From positions 496,001 through 560,000 of the forward strand of contig NZ_JAIVLF010000001.1 of assembly GCF_020524485.1 (NCBI RefSeq): a DNA stretch of 64,000 nt, in the 5' to 3' direction. Each line of letters opens with the position of its first letter. The first letter of the stretch is position 1. The notes beneath the pieces were generated by a model. The model ran no database searches and had not been told where the DNA came from. It saw only the letters and a program-made list of their open reading frames with translations. This DNA comes from Novosphingobium profundi. GTDB lineage: Bacteria; Pseudomonadota; Alphaproteobacteria; Sphingomonadales; Sphingomonadaceae. Shown in pieces: positions 26,974-36,966 of the stretch. The position numbers and the translations under genes were made by a program.

Positions 26974-27177
26974 ATGCCCAAGTTGAAGACGAAGAGCGGC
27001 GTCAAGAAGCGCTTCAAGCTCACCGCCACCGGCAAGGTGAAGCACGGCGTTGCCGGCAAGCGCCACCGCCTGATCAGCCACAACGGCAAGTACATCCGCC
27101 AGAATCGCGGCACCGAGGTCATTTCCGACGCCGATGCCAAGACGATCAAGAAGTGGGCGCCCTACGGGCTCAACTGA
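26974..27177 (+). CDS. rpmI: 50S ribosomal protein L35
   Basis: A 67-residue basic protein beginning [15 protein letters not shown] with KRHRLISH in the middle, a full match to bacterial L35. It binds 23S rRNA late in 50S assembly. AAAGGAGA lies before the ATG. It is followed 13 bases later by rplT, the standard pair; infC is not adjacent. Confidence 0.98.
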   Translation: MPKLKTKSGVKKRFKLTATGKVKHGVAGKRHRLISHNGKYIRQNRGTEVISDADAKTIKKWAPYGLN

Positions 27178-27190
27178 GGAGTACTGACCA

Positions 27191-27550
27191 ATGAGCCGTA
27201 TCAAGCGTGGTGTTACCACCCGTGCCAAGCACAAGCGTATTCTGGATCAGGCCAAGGGTTACCGCGGCCGTCGCAAGAACACGATCCGCGTTGCCCGTCA
27301 GGCCGTCGAAAAGGCTGGCCAGTACGCGTACCGTGACCGCAAGGTCAAGAAGCGCAATTTCCGCGCCCTGTGGATCCAGCGCATCAACGCAGCTGTCCGC
27401 AACGAAGGTCTGACCTACTCGCAGTTCATGCACGGCGCCAAGCTCGCCGGCATCGAGCTCGACCGCAAGACCATGGCCGACCTCGCCATGAACGAGGGTG
27501 CGGTGTTCTCGACCGTGATCGCGCAGGCCAAGGCCGCGCTTCCGGCGTAA
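27191..27550 (+). CDS. rplT: 50S ribosomal protein L20
   Basis: A 119-residue protein starting [17 protein letters not shown], with [11 protein letters not shown] and [20 protein letters not shown], the L20 signature. It is needed early in 50S assembly and, in other bacteria, represses its own operon. GAGGAGT precedes the start. A terminator follows within 90 bases. Confidence 0.98.
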   Translation: MSRIKRGVTTRAKHKRILDQAKGYRGRRKNTIRVARQAVEKAGQYAYRDRKVKKRNFRALWIQRINAAVRNEGLTYSQFMHGAKLAGIELDRKTMADLAMNEGAVFSTVIAQAKAALPA

Positions 27551-27602
27551 GCATCGGATCGGATACGGGGCGGCTCTTCGGGGCCTCCCGTGGACGAAGC
27601 GC

Positions 27603-27638
27603 AAGGGCGCGGGCAGCAATGTCCGCGCCCTTTCCTTT
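27603..27638 (+). terminator. terminator after rplT
   Basis: A 10-bp stem AAGGGCGCGG/CCGCGCCCTT with a 10-base loop, followed by TTTCCTTT. Confidence 0.85.
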
Positions 27639-27714
27639 GGGGGTATACTTACCCTCCTTTTAACCCTTGTAACTTTTACTTAACCGCCAGAACTTTCTCG
27701 GCTATGGGTCGTGC

Positions 27715-28602
27715 ATGACGGCTCGCTGTAAAGTTACGGCTAATTACTTGGATGTGGCTCCGGAACTGCATCGCTACTTTGCGAGCGTCTTCCTGATCGA
27801 GATCGACGTGTCCGATGGCGGCATGGTCGAGGACTTCATGTTCCCGGACTGGGCGACCATGCGTTTCAATGCGCAAGGGGTTGTGGGAGGCAGCACTCGT
27901 TCGGGGGAGGCTCTGCCCGGTTCGCGTTTCGTGGTGTCCGGCGCGCGTTCGCAGGAAGCCTATGTGCGGACCGGCAGCGTGCGGCAGTGGGGCGTGCTGA
28001 TCCATCCGCTGGGCTGGGCGCTGCTCGTGGGCAAGCCTGCGCGCGATTATGCCAACCGCCTTGTCGACGGCATGGCCGATCCGGCCTTCGAACGTTTCCG
28101 CCCCCTGGCCGACACGCTCGCATCGGGTGCGCTCGATGCGAAGGGTGAATTGTGCCAGATTACCGAATTCTTTATGGGGCTGGAGCCGATCGACGACCCG
28201 GCCGCAAGCACCATAGCGGCGGCCTACGAGGCGATCCGGGATCCTGAGGTCAGCAGCGTGGAGGACCTTGCCGAACGGGCGGGTGTCACGCGCCGCACGT
28301 TGGAGCGATTGTGCCAGCGCGCCTTCGGTTTTCCACCCAAGCTCCTGCTGCGCCGCCAGCGCTTCCTGCGCAGTCTTGCGCATTTTGCAGCCGACCCTTC
28401 GCTAAAGTGGATCGAGGCGCTCGATCCGGGCTACTGCGATCAGGCTCAGTTCGTGCGCGACTTTCGCGAGTTCATGGGCATGACGCCCTCCGAATACAGC
28501 CATCGTTCCAAGCCTTTCGTCGATGCCGTACTGAAAGAGCGGGCGCGCTACATGGTCGAGCAAGTCGGCCCGCGCGGCGGCACGCGTTCGCTGGTCGCCT
28601 GA
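27715..28602 (+). CDS. AraC family transcriptional regulator
   Basis: A 295-residue protein with an unassigned N-terminal domain (1-175) and a C-terminal AraC DNA-binding part: VEDLAERAGVTRRTLERLCQRAF (first helix-turn-helix) and GYCDQAQFVRDFREFMGMTPSEY (second), at about 190-265. No ligand-binding cupin is obvious. It interrupts the often conserved rplT-pheS order. Its target could be the flanking genes, but nothing shows it. Confidence 0.85.
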   Translation: MTARCKVTANYLDVAPELHRYFASVFLIEIDVSDGGMVEDFMFPDWATMRFNAQGVVGGSTRSGEALPGSRFVVSGARSQEAYVRTGSVRQWGVLIHPLGWALLVGKPARDYANRLVDGMADPAFERFRPLADTLASGALDAKGELCQITEFFMGLEPIDDPAASTIAAAYEAIRDPEVSSVEDLAERAGVTRRTLERLCQRAFGFPPKLLLRRQRFLRSLAHFAADPSLKWIEALDPGYCDQAQFVRDFREFMGMTPSEYSHRSKPFVDAVLKERARYMVEQVGPRGGTRSLVA

Positions 28603-28664
28603 TCGGCGGGCGCTCCATCGTTGCGCTTCGCCGGAGAGGCTCCTAAAGGACCCCGCTCAGGACA

Positions 28665-29789
28665 TTGACCAAAGAACAGGCAGAACTCGACGTGGACTAC
28701 GCAGCAACAGGCCAGGACGCCCTTTCGCGCATCGAAGGGGCCGGGGATCTCGATACGCTGGAAGCCCTGCGCGTCGAGTTCCTGGGCAAGCAGGGCTCGA
28801 TCTCGGGCCTGCTCAAGACTCTGGGTAAGATGACCCCGGACGAGCGCAAGGAAGAGGGCCCCAAGATCCACGCCCTGCGCGAGAGTGTGACGGGCGCCAT
28901 CGCCGCACGCAAGGACGCGCTCGAGAGCGCCGCGCTCGAAGCGCGCCTCGCTGCCGAGACGATCGACCTCTCGCTCCCCGCGCCCGAAACGCCGCGTGGG
29001 TCCGTCCACCCGATCTCGCAGGTCATGGACGAGCTGGCCGAAGTCTTCGCGGACCTGGGCTTCGCCGTCGCGACCGGCCCCGAGATCGAAGACGACTGGC
29101 ACAACTTCACTGCGCTCAACATGCCCGAGACGCACCCCGCGCGCGCGATGCACGACACCTTCTACTTTCCCGACCGGGACGAGAAGGGCCGCGAGATGCT
29201 GCTGCGCACGCACACCTCGCCCGTGCAGATCCGCTCGATGATCGAAAAGGGCGCGCCGATCCGCATCATTGCGCCGGGCCGCGTCTACCGCTCGGACAGC
29301 GACGCAACGCACACGCCGATGTTCCACCAGGTCGAAGGCCTCGTCATCGACAAGGGCATTCACCTTGGCCATCTCAAGTGGACGCTGGAGACCTTCCTCA
29401 AGGCCTACTTCGAGCGCGACGACATCGTCCTGCGCCTGCGCCCCAGCTACTTCCCCTTCACCGAGCCTTCGGTGGAAGTGGACGTGGGCTACAGCCAGGA
29501 GAACGGGCGCCGCGTGGTTGGCGGTTCGGGCGATGCGCCGGGCCATGCCTGGATGGAAGTGCTCGGCTCGGGCATGGTCAACCGCCGCGTCATCGAAGCG
29601 GCCGGGCTCGACCCCGACGAATGGCAGGGCTTTGCCTTTGGCACCGGCGTCGACCGCCTCGCCATGCTGAAATACGGCATGGATGACCTGCGCGCCTTCT
29701 TCGACGGCGATGTGCGCTGGCTTTCGCATTACGGTTTTTCCGCCATGGACGTGCCGACCCTCTCGGGTGGCGTCGGCACCCCGGCCTGA
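28665..29789 (+). CDS. pheS: phenylalanyl-tRNA synthetase alpha subunit
   Basis: Catalytic subunit of the heterotetramer that charges tRNA-Phe. The 374-residue frame has the N-terminal coiled-coil tRNA-binding region (about 10-95), then class II motifs: motif 1 around [10 protein letters not shown], motif 2 [12 protein letters not shown]...[20 protein letters not shown], and motif 3 [14 protein letters not shown]. The start is uncertain: TTG at 28665 is drawn, but GTG at 28692 gives a length closer to related proteins. It lies 23 bases before pheT. Confidence 0.95.
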   Translation: MTKEQAELDVDYAATGQDALSRIEGAGDLDTLEALRVEFLGKQGSISGLLKTLGKMTPDERKEEGPKIHALRESVTGAIAARKDALESAALEARLAAETIDLSLPAPETPRGSVHPISQVMDELAEVFADLGFAVATGPEIEDDWHNFTALNMPETHPARAMHDTFYFPDRDEKGREMLLRTHTSPVQIRSMIEKGAPIRIIAPGRVYRSDSDATHTPMFHQVEGLVIDKGIHLGHLKWTLETFLKAYFERDDIVLRLRPSYFPFTEPSVEVDVGYSQENGRRVVGGSGDAPGHAWMEVLGSGMVNRRVIEAAGLDPDEWQGFAFGTGVDRLAMLKYGMDDLRAFFDGDVRWLSHYGFSAMDVPTLSGGVGTPA

Positions 29790-29812
29790 GCGGAAAAAGA
29801 GGACTAGATACG

Positions 29813-32224
29813 ATGAAATTCTCGCTTTCCTGGCTCAAGCAGTACCTTGAGACCGACGCCGGCATCGAGGATGTCGCCGCCACCCTCAACCGCATCGGCA
29901 TCGAGGTCGAGGGCATCGAGGACCCGGCCGAGAAGCTCGCCGGTTTCTGCGTCGCCAAGGTGCTGACCGCGGCCAAGCACCCTGATGCGGACAAGCTGCA
30001 GGTCCTCTCGGTCGACACCGGCGAGGGCGATCCGCTGCAGGTCGTGTGCGGCGCGCCCAACGCGCGCGCAGGAATGCTGGGCGTGCTCGGTCTTCCCGGC
30101 GCCAGCGTTCCGGCCAATGGCATGGTCCTGAAGAAGTCGGCCATTCGCGGCGTCGAATCGAACGGCATGATGTGCTCGGTGCGCGAGCTGGAACTGGGCG
30201 ATGCGCATGAAGGCATCATCGAGCTTCCCGAGGATGCTCCGGTGGGCATGGCCTTTGCCGATTACCACGGCGCCGATCCGGTCATCGACGTCTCGATCAC
30301 CCCCAACCGTCCCGACTGCATGGGCGTCTACGGCATCGCGCGCGACCTCGCCGCCGCCGGTCTCGGTACGCTCAAGCCGATTGAGGCCGACGATGTGGCC
30401 GGCACCTTCCCGTGCCCGGTCGAGATACGCATCGAGGACGCCGAGGGTTGCCCGGCTTTCCATGGCCGCGTCATCAAGGGCGTGACGAACGGCCCTTCGC
30501 CGCAGTGGCTGCAGGATTGCTTGAAGGCCGCGGGCCAGCGTCCGATCTCCGCGCTCGTCGATGCCACCAACTTCGTGATGCTGGCCTATGGCCGTCCCGC
30601 GCACGCCTATGACCTCGCCAAGCTGAGCGGCGCGGTCACCGCGCGCCGCGCCAAGGACGGTGAGAAGGTCACCGCGCTGAACGAGAAGGAATACACCCTC
30701 GACGCCAGCATGACCGTGATCGCCGACGAGGCGGGCGTTCACGACATTGCCGGGATCATGGGCGGCGAGCATTCGGGCTGCGAGGAGGCGACCACCGACG
30801 TTCTCCTCGAGATCGCCTACTTCGACCCGCAGCGCATCGCGCTGACCGGCCGCGCGCTCAACCTCACCTCGGACGCGCGTGCGCGCTTCGAGCGTGGCAT
30901 CGACCCGGCCTTCCTCGACACCGGCCTGAACCTCCTTACAGCGCTGATCCAGTCGCTGTGCGGCGGCGAGGCGTCCGAGGTCGTGCGCGTGGGCGCTGCG
31001 CCCGCAACGCCCAGAATCGTCCACTTCGATCCGGCGCTCACCGGAGACCTTGGCGGTGTCGTCATCGGGCCCGAGCAGCAGCAGGCGATCCTGGAAAGCC
31101 TCGGTTTCTCGGTCGTCGCCGAACAGGCGGGCCACGACAAGGCCTGGGCGGTGACCGTCCCAGGCTGGCGTCCGGACGTCGATGGCGCCCCCGACATCGT
31201 CGAGGAAGTCGTGCGCATCTTCGGCCTCGACAACATCGAGAGCGTGGCGCTGCCGCGCGCCGATGGCGTGGCCCTGCCCACTGCCACACCGGCGCAGAAG
31301 CTGGAGCGCCGCGTGCGCCGCGCTGCGGCTGCGCGCGGTCTCAACGAGGCGGTGACCTGGTCCTTCCTTCCCGAAGCCGAGGCCGAGGCCTTTGCAGGCG
31401 AGGCAAAGCTGTGGGTGCTGGCCAATCCGATCAGCGAGGACCTGAAGGCGATGCGCCCCTCGCTCTTGCCGGGCCTTATCTCTGCGGCCAAGCGCAACCT
31501 GGACCGGGGGTCCTCCTCGCTGCGCCTGTTCGAACTGGGCCGTCGCTATCTGCGCGGCAAGGGCGGGGCGAGCGATGAGCGTTTGACGCTCGGTGTGATC
31601 CTTGCGGGCGACAAGACCCCGCGTGGCTGGGCCTCCGGCAAGGCCGTCGCCTTCGACGCCTACGATGCCAAGGCCGAAGCCATGGCGCTGCTCGCTGAAG
31701 CGGGCGCTCCGGTTGAGAAGCTGCAGGTCATGGGTGAGGCTGGACCCCAGTTCCACCCCGGCCAGTCGGCGACGCTGCGCCTTGGCCCCAAGAACGTGCT
31801 CGCGCGCTTTGGCATGCTGCACCCGGCCATCGCCAAGCAGTTCGACATCGCGGGTAGCGTGGCTCTCGTCGAAATCTTCCTCGATGCGATCCCGGGCAAG
31901 AAGGGCGCGGCGAGCTTTACCCGCACGTCTTATACTCCGCCTGCGCTCCAGTCGGTGACGCGCGACTTCGCCTTCCTCGTCCCCGCCGAGCTTCCCGCCG
32001 CCGACCTCGTGCGCGTGGTACAGGGCGCGGACAAGGCGAACATCGTCGCGGCTCGCCTGTTCGACGATTTCCGCGGCCAGGGCGTGCCCGAAGGCCAGAA
32101 GTCGCTCGCGCTTGAAGTCACGCTCCAGCCGCTTGAAAAGAGCTATAAGGAGGCCGACCTCAAGGCGATCAGCGAGAAGGTGACGCAGGCCGCCGCCAAG
32201 CTCGGAGCCACGCTGCGCGGCTGA
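29813..32224 (+). CDS. pheT: phenylalanyl-tRNA synthetase beta subunit
   Basis: The 803-residue partner of PheS. An N-terminal EMAP/tRNA-binding domain (about 40-150, VAKVLTAAKHPDADKLQVLSVD) is followed by B3/B4 editing domain (HAYDLAKLSGAVTARRA), B5 (about 400-480), the catalytic-like core, and a C-terminal ferredoxin-like anticodon domain. The editing domain removes mischarged tyrosine. Length is normal. The start follows AAAGAGGA. Confidence 0.96.
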   Translation: MKFSLSWLKQYLETDAGIEDVAATLNRIGIEVEGIEDPAEKLAGFCVAKVLTAAKHPDADKLQVLSVDTGEGDPLQVVCGAPNARAGMLGVLGLPGASVPANGMVLKKSAIRGVESNGMMCSVRELELGDAHEGIIELPEDAPVGMAFADYHGADPVIDVSITPNRPDCMGVYGIARDLAAAGLGTLKPIEADDVAGTFPCPVEIRIEDAEGCPAFHGRVIKGVTNGPSPQWLQDCLKAAGQRPISALVDATNFVMLAYGRPAHAYDLAKLSGAVTARRAKDGEKVTALNEKEYTLDASMTVIADEAGVHDIAGIMGGEHSGCEEATTDVLLEIAYFDPQRIALTGRALNLTSDARARFERGIDPAFLDTGLNLLTALIQSLCGGEASEVVRVGAAPATPRIVHFDPALTGDLGGVVIGPEQQQAILESLGFSVVAEQAGHDKAWAVTVPGWRPDVDGAPDIVEEVVRIFGLDNIESVALPRADGVALPTATPAQKLERRVRRAAAARGLNEAVTWSFLPEAEAEAFAGEAKLWVLANPISEDLKAMRPSLLPGLISAAKRNLDRGSSSLRLFELGRRYLRGKGGASDERLTLGVILAGDKTPRGWASGKAVAFDAYDAKAEAMALLAEAGAPVEKLQVMGEAGPQFHPGQSATLRLGPKNVLARFGMLHPAIAKQFDIAGSVALVEIFLDAIPGKKGAASFTRTSYTPPALQSVTRDFAFLVPAELPAADLVRVVQGADKANIVAARLFDDFRGQGVPEGQKSLALEVTLQPLEKSYKEADLKAISEKVTQAAAKLGATLRG

Positions 32225-32261
32225 CGCGCAGCAAGGCAACGAACGGACAGGAGACGCGCGC

Positions 32262-33152
32262 GTGTCGGACAGTGAACTGGTCACCATCCGCTCCGGGGAC
32301 CTGACGGCCCGGATTAACCCGCTGGGAGCCGAACTGTGGTCCCTCGTCGATGGCGAGGGGCGTGAGTTCATGACCGATGGCAATCCGGAATTCTGGGGCG
32401 GCCACGCGCCGATCCTGTTCCCGATTGTCGGAGGGCTCAACAATGGGCGCTATCGCCTGAACGGCACCGAATACGAACTGCCGCGCCACGGCTTCGCACG
32501 GCACAGCGAGTTTGAGGTGCTGATCGCTGAGGAGGAACGCGTGATGTTCAGCCTTGGCGCAAGCGATGCGACCCGCGCGGTCTACCCGTTCGAGTTCAAG
32601 CTCAACGTCAATTTCCGGCTCATCGAGAAGAAGCTGGTGATTGGCGCGGGCGTGCAGAACTGCGGCGAGGTGCCGATGCCTTTCAGCATCGGTTTCCACC
32701 CTGCTTTCGCCTGGCCGCTGCCGGGCGCGGGTGCCAAGGAGGACCACAAGATCGTCTTCTCCGAGGACGAGCCGCATCGCATCCGCCGTCTCGATCCCGA
32801 CACCGGCCTGCTGCTGGCGGACCGCAAGCACTCGCCGATTAAAGGCAATTCCTTTGTGCCGCGCCCCGAACTGTTCGAGGCTGACGCGCTGATCTGGGAC
32901 AAGCTCAACAGCCGCGTGGTCAAGTTTGGCCCGACCAACGGCCCGCGCATCGCGATCAAGAGCCCGGCGCTTCCCATGCTCGGCATCTGGCAGAAGCCTG
33001 GCGCGGACTTCCTGTGCATCGAACCCTGGCAGGGGATTGCCGACCCGGTGGGCTTCGAAGGCGATTTTCGCGAGAAGCCGGGCGTGGTTTCGGTGCCCGC
33101 GGGGCAGACCCGCTTTTTCGAACTGCACATCGCGGTTCTCGACGCGGGCTGA
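32262..33152 (+). CDS. aldose 1-epimerase family protein
   Basis: A 296-residue beta-sandwich protein of the galactose mutarotase superfamily. HAPILFPIVGGLNNGRY and RHGFARHSEF contain the conserved His of the sugar site; SIGFHPAFAWP supplies another. The second catalytic Glu is likely in CIEPWQGIADP. It resembles the LacX/YeaD-type branch rather than classical GalM. The start is GTG with GGAG upstream. It follows pheT by 37 bases and may be co-transcribed. Confidence 0.83.
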   Translation: MSDSELVTIRSGDLTARINPLGAELWSLVDGEGREFMTDGNPEFWGGHAPILFPIVGGLNNGRYRLNGTEYELPRHGFARHSEFEVLIAEEERVMFSLGASDATRAVYPFEFKLNVNFRLIEKKLVIGAGVQNCGEVPMPFSIGFHPAFAWPLPGAGAKEDHKIVFSEDEPHRIRRLDPDTGLLLADRKHSPIKGNSFVPRPELFEADALIWDKLNSRVVKFGPTNGPRIAIKSPALPMLGIWQKPGADFLCIEPWQGIADPVGFEGDFREKPGVVSVPAGQTRFFELHIAVLDAG

Positions 33153-33269
33153 CGCGGCGCGCGCGGGAGTGCTTTTGCGCGCGCAATGAGGTACTTGGGG
33201 AACACGGCGCACCGGATCGGTGCGCCGCCTGACGAATTTTACTGCCCCAAACGTCCCAAGGAGATCCCC

Positions 33270-34022
33270 ATGAAAACCGCCCTCGTTACCGGAGCAACCT
33301 CGGGGATCGGCGCGGACACCGCGCGCGCGCTGGTGAAGGCGGGCTGGCGCGTGGTGGCGACCGGCCGCCGCGCTGACCGTCTGGCCGATCTGGTCAAGGA
33401 ACTGGGCGCGGACAACGTCCATGCCTGCGCCTTCGATGTCTGCGACGAAGCCGCGCGCGACGAGGCGCTGGCGCTGCTGCCCGCCGATTTCGCCGGGATC
33501 GACTGCCTCGTGAACAACGCCGGGCTCGCGCTGGGCACCAGCCCGGCGCAGGAGAGCGATCTCGCGCAGTGGAAGACCATGATCGACACCAACGTCACCG
33601 CGCTGGTCTCGCTCACCCACAAGCTCCTGCCCATGCTGATCGAGCGCAAGGGGCTGATCGTGAACTTGGCTTCGGTTGCGGCGACCTACCCGTACACCGG
33701 GGGCAACGTCTACGGCGGGACCAAGGCCTTCGTGCGCCAGTTTTCGCTGGGCCTGCGCTCGGACCTTGCAGGCACCGGCGTTCGCGTCACCTCGATCGAG
33801 CCGGGCATGGTCGAGACCGAGTTCACGGTTGTGCGCACCGGCGGCAACCAGCAGGCCTCGGACGATCTCTACCAGGGCGCGAACCCGATGACGGGCGCGG
33901 ACATTGCCGAGACGATCCTGTGGGTGGCGAGCCTGCCTGCCCACCTCAACATCAACACTCTGGAGCTGATGCCGGTCAGCCAGTCCTTCGCAGGCTTCAA
34001 GGTCGCGCGCGAAGAGGGCTGA
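33270..34022 (+). CDS. short-chain dehydrogenase, YdfG-like
   Basis: A 250-residue classical SDR. The cofactor loop TGATSGIG is at 7-14, NNAG follows, and the catalytic triad is Ser135, Tyr148 and Lys152 (YGGTK). ARG residues after strand 2 (ATGRRADRL) suggest NADP preference. The C-terminal half (SIEPGMVETEFTVVR) matches YdfG-type 3-hydroxy-acid/serine dehydrogenases. AAGGAGAT lies just before the ATG at 33270. Substrate is inferred from the family. Confidence 0.85.
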   Translation: MKTALVTGATSGIGADTARALVKAGWRVVATGRRADRLADLVKELGADNVHACAFDVCDEAARDEALALLPADFAGIDCLVNNAGLALGTSPAQESDLAQWKTMIDTNVTALVSLTHKLLPMLIERKGLIVNLASVAATYPYTGGNVYGGTKAFVRQFSLGLRSDLAGTGVRVTSIEPGMVETEFTVVRTGGNQQASDDLYQGANPMTGADIAETILWVASLPAHLNINTLELMPVSQSFAGFKVAREEG

Positions 34023-34117
34023 TCCGCCCCGGTTTTTGAGCGGGCGGGGGCCTCTCGCCCGCTTTCTTGGCTGTCCCGGCGTTGCGATACCGGGGCAGGG
34101 CGCGTAAAGGCCCGCGC

Positions 34118-35656
34118 ATGAGCAATTCACGCCGCACCTTCGCGATCATCTCGCACCCCGACGCCGGTAAGACCACGCTGACCGAAAAGCTGCTGCTGCA
34201 AGGCGGCGCGATCCACCTTGCCGGACAGGTCAAGGCACGCGGCGCGGCGCGCCGGGCGCGTTCGGACTGGATGAAGATCGAGCAGCAGCGCGGCATCTCG
34301 GTGACGAGCTCGGTGATGACGTTCGAACGCACCGACGCGAATGGCGAGACGGTGACCTTCAACCTGCTCGACACCCCGGGCCACGAGGACTTCTCGGAAG
34401 ACACCTATCGCACGCTGACCGCCGTCGATTCGGCCATCATGGTGATCGACGCGGCCAAGGGTATCGAGCCGCAGACCCGAAAGCTGTTCGAGGTCTGCCG
34501 CCTGCGCTCGGTGCCGATCATCACTTTCATCAACAAGGTCGACCGCGAGGGCCGGGCCTGCTTCGACCTGCTCGATGAAGTGGCCGACATGCTCGCGCTC
34601 GATGTGTGTCCGATGTCTTGGCCGGTGGGCATGGGCGGCCTGTTCCAGGGTATCTACGACCTCGAGAGCGGCAAGGTCAGCCGCCCCGAGGGCCCGAGCA
34701 AGGAATTCCTCGGCAAGGTCGACGAGAACGTCGAGCTGCCCGAGGAGGTCGCCGAGGAAATGGAGCTGGCCCAGGTCGGCTATCCCGATTTCGACCTCGA
34801 GGCCTACCGTGCGGGCGATCTGACCCCGGTCTACTTCGGCTCCGCGCTCAAGAACTTCGGCGTGACCGAGCTTATCGAGGCGATCTCGCAATATGCCCCG
34901 CCGCCGCGTCCGCAGCCGACCGAAGAAGGGCCGATCGATCCCGAGATGCCGGAAGTCACCGGCTTCATCTTCAAGGTGCAGGCCAACATGGACCCGATGC
35001 ACCGTGACCGCATCGCGTTCATGCGCCTCGCCTCGGGCACCTTCAAACGCGGCATGAAGTTGACGCCGTCGGGGCTGGGCAAGGCGATCGCCGTGCACTC
35101 GCCGATCATGTTCTTCGCGCAAGACCGCGAGATTGCCGATACCGCAGAGCCCGGTGACATCATCGGCATTCCCAACCACGGCACCTTGCGCGTGGGTGAC
35201 ACGCTGAGCGAGAAGAACAAGATCCGCTACATCGGCCTGCCCAATTTTGCGCCGGAAATCCTGCGCCGCGTGGCGCTCAAGGACCCGACCAAGACCAAGC
35301 AGCTGCGAAAGGCGCTCGACGACCTCTCCGAGGAGGGCGTGATCCAGGTCTTCTATCCCGAGATCGGCGCGCAGTGGATCGTCGGCGTGGTCGGCCAGCT
35401 CCAGCTCGAAGTGCTGATCTCGCGGCTTGAGGCGGAGTACAAGGTCGAGGCCATGCTGGAAGCCTCGCCCTTCGATACCGCGCGCTGGATCAAGGGCACC
35501 GACAAGGCACTCGACGATTTCGAGAGCTTCAATAAGATGAACCTTGCGCGGGACCGCGACGGCGACCTCGTGTTCATGGCGCGCTCGGCCTGGGACGTGA
35601 ATTACCAGCAGGAGCGCAACCCGGAACTGACCTTCAGCGCGACCAAGGAGCGCTGA
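34118..35656 (+). CDS. prfC: peptide chain release factor 3
   Basis: A 512-residue translational GTPase that recycles RF1/RF2 from the ribosome. G1 is HPDAGKTT at 13-20, G2 RGISVTSS, G3 DTPGHEDF, G4 NKVDRE. The sequence after G1 (LLLQGGAIHLAGQVKAR) is characteristic of RF3 rather than EF-G. The ATG at 34118 begins MSNSRRTFAIISH, the family's usual N-terminus. Length is normal. Confidence 0.96.
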   Translation: MSNSRRTFAIISHPDAGKTTLTEKLLLQGGAIHLAGQVKARGAARRARSDWMKIEQQRGISVTSSVMTFERTDANGETVTFNLLDTPGHEDFSEDTYRTLTAVDSAIMVIDAAKGIEPQTRKLFEVCRLRSVPIITFINKVDREGRACFDLLDEVADMLALDVCPMSWPVGMGGLFQGIYDLESGKVSRPEGPSKEFLGKVDENVELPEEVAEEMELAQVGYPDFDLEAYRAGDLTPVYFGSALKNFGVTELIEAISQYAPPPRPQPTEEGPIDPEMPEVTGFIFKVQANMDPMHRDRIAFMRLASGTFKRGMKLTPSGLGKAIAVHSPIMFFAQDREIADTAEPGDIIGIPNHGTLRVGDTLSEKNKIRYIGLPNFAPEILRRVALKDPTKTKQLRKALDDLSEEGVIQVFYPEIGAQWIVGVVGQLQLEVLISRLEAEYKVEAMLEASPFDTARWIKGTDKALDDFESFNKMNLARDRDGDLVFMARSAWDVNYQQERNPELTFSATKER

Positions 35657-35763
35657 GGGCGGAACTCGTGGCCTTCCCGGGGCTTGCTTAGGGAAAGGTC
35701 TTGCAAGCGAGCGCTCTGTTCCTAGCTTGGCAAGGCCTGTCCGATGCCGGGAAGGGAGCCCTC

Positions 35764-36465
35764 GTGCCGCTCACGTTTGCCAGCTACAACATCCACAAGG
35801 CCGTCGGTCTCGACCGGCGGCGCGACCACGAGCGGATCCTGCGCATCCTGCTGGAAGTCGATGCGGATATCGTCGCGCTGCAGGAGGTGGACCGCCGGTT
35901 CGGGCGTCGCATGGCCGCGCTTCCGCTCGATGCCATTCACGCCGCGACCGACTACACGCCGGTTCCGCTTTCAATGAAGCCCGACAGCCTGGGTTGGCAC
36001 GGGAACGCATTGCTGGTGCGCAAGGGGATCGAGCTGCTTGAGGCCGCGCCAGTCGACTTGCCCGTGCTGGAGCCGCGCGGGGCGGTGCGCGCCGATCTTG
36101 CGGTGGAAGGGCGCCGGGTTCGCGTGGTCGGCATGCACCTTGATCTTTCAGGGCTCCGTCGTCGGCAGCAGGTGCGCCGCGTACTCCATCACATTGCGCA
36201 GTGCCGCAAGGAATGTCCCACTGTATTGCTCGGGGATTTCAATGAGTGGTCGCAGAAGGGCTGTTTCCGCGAGTTCGGACAGGATTGGCGGGTGCTGGCG
36301 CCGGGGCGGAGTTTTCCCTCGCGCAGGCCGATGGCCCAGCTGGACCGCATCATTATATCCGAAGGGTGGGAAGTTCGTGGAACAAATGTCCATCGCAGTG
36401 CGCTTTCCGCGATAGGATCTGATCACCTGCCTGTATTTGCCGCGCTTGATCTGCCTAAAAAATAG
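35764..36465 (+). CDS. endonuclease/exonuclease/phosphatase family protein
   Basis: A 233-residue metal-dependent phosphodiesterase-fold protein. Family residues are visible: SYNIHKAVGLDRRRD at the N-terminus, ALQEVDRR with the metal Glu, HLDLSG, LLGDFNEW with Asp and Asn, and SDHLPVFA at the end with the catalytic His. The GTG at 35764 is preferred because AAGGGAG lies six bases upstream. No signal peptide, so it acts in the cytoplasm. Substrate (nucleic acid, phospholipid or other) is open. Confidence 0.85.
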   Translation: MPLTFASYNIHKAVGLDRRRDHERILRILLEVDADIVALQEVDRRFGRRMAALPLDAIHAATDYTPVPLSMKPDSLGWHGNALLVRKGIELLEAAPVDLPVLEPRGAVRADLAVEGRRVRVVGMHLDLSGLRRRQQVRRVLHHIAQCRKECPTVLLGDFNEWSQKGCFREFGQDWRVLAPGRSFPSRRPMAQLDRIIISEGWEVRGTNVHRSALSAIGSDHLPVFAALDLPKK

Positions 36466-36550
36466 GCAGCTGCACAGGAATCGGGCTTCGCGCCAGCTGA
36501 AAATAGCGTTGCCGGGGCGTTAAGCGGCGTAAATCTCCGAATAGGTGATT

Positions 36551-36565
36551 TGGCATAGAACTTGC
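36551..36565 (+). promoter_or_regulatory. sigma-54 promoter for glnK-amtB
   Basis: TGGCAT (36551-36556), five bases, TTGC (36562-36565): the GG and GC pairs are spaced as required for -24/-12 elements. It lies about 50 bases before glnK. Genes for PII and ammonium transport are typical sigma-54/NtrC targets, so both motif and context agree. Confidence 0.78.
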
Positions 36566-36568
36566 TGA

Positions 36569-36952
<384 letters not shown>

Positions 36953-36966
36953 GGAGGCTAACCAAC

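Noticed and set aside
36480..36550. NtrC enhancer sites upstream of glnK
   Set aside because: No GCAC-N5-7-GTGC pair was found; only the -24/-12 promoter is supported.
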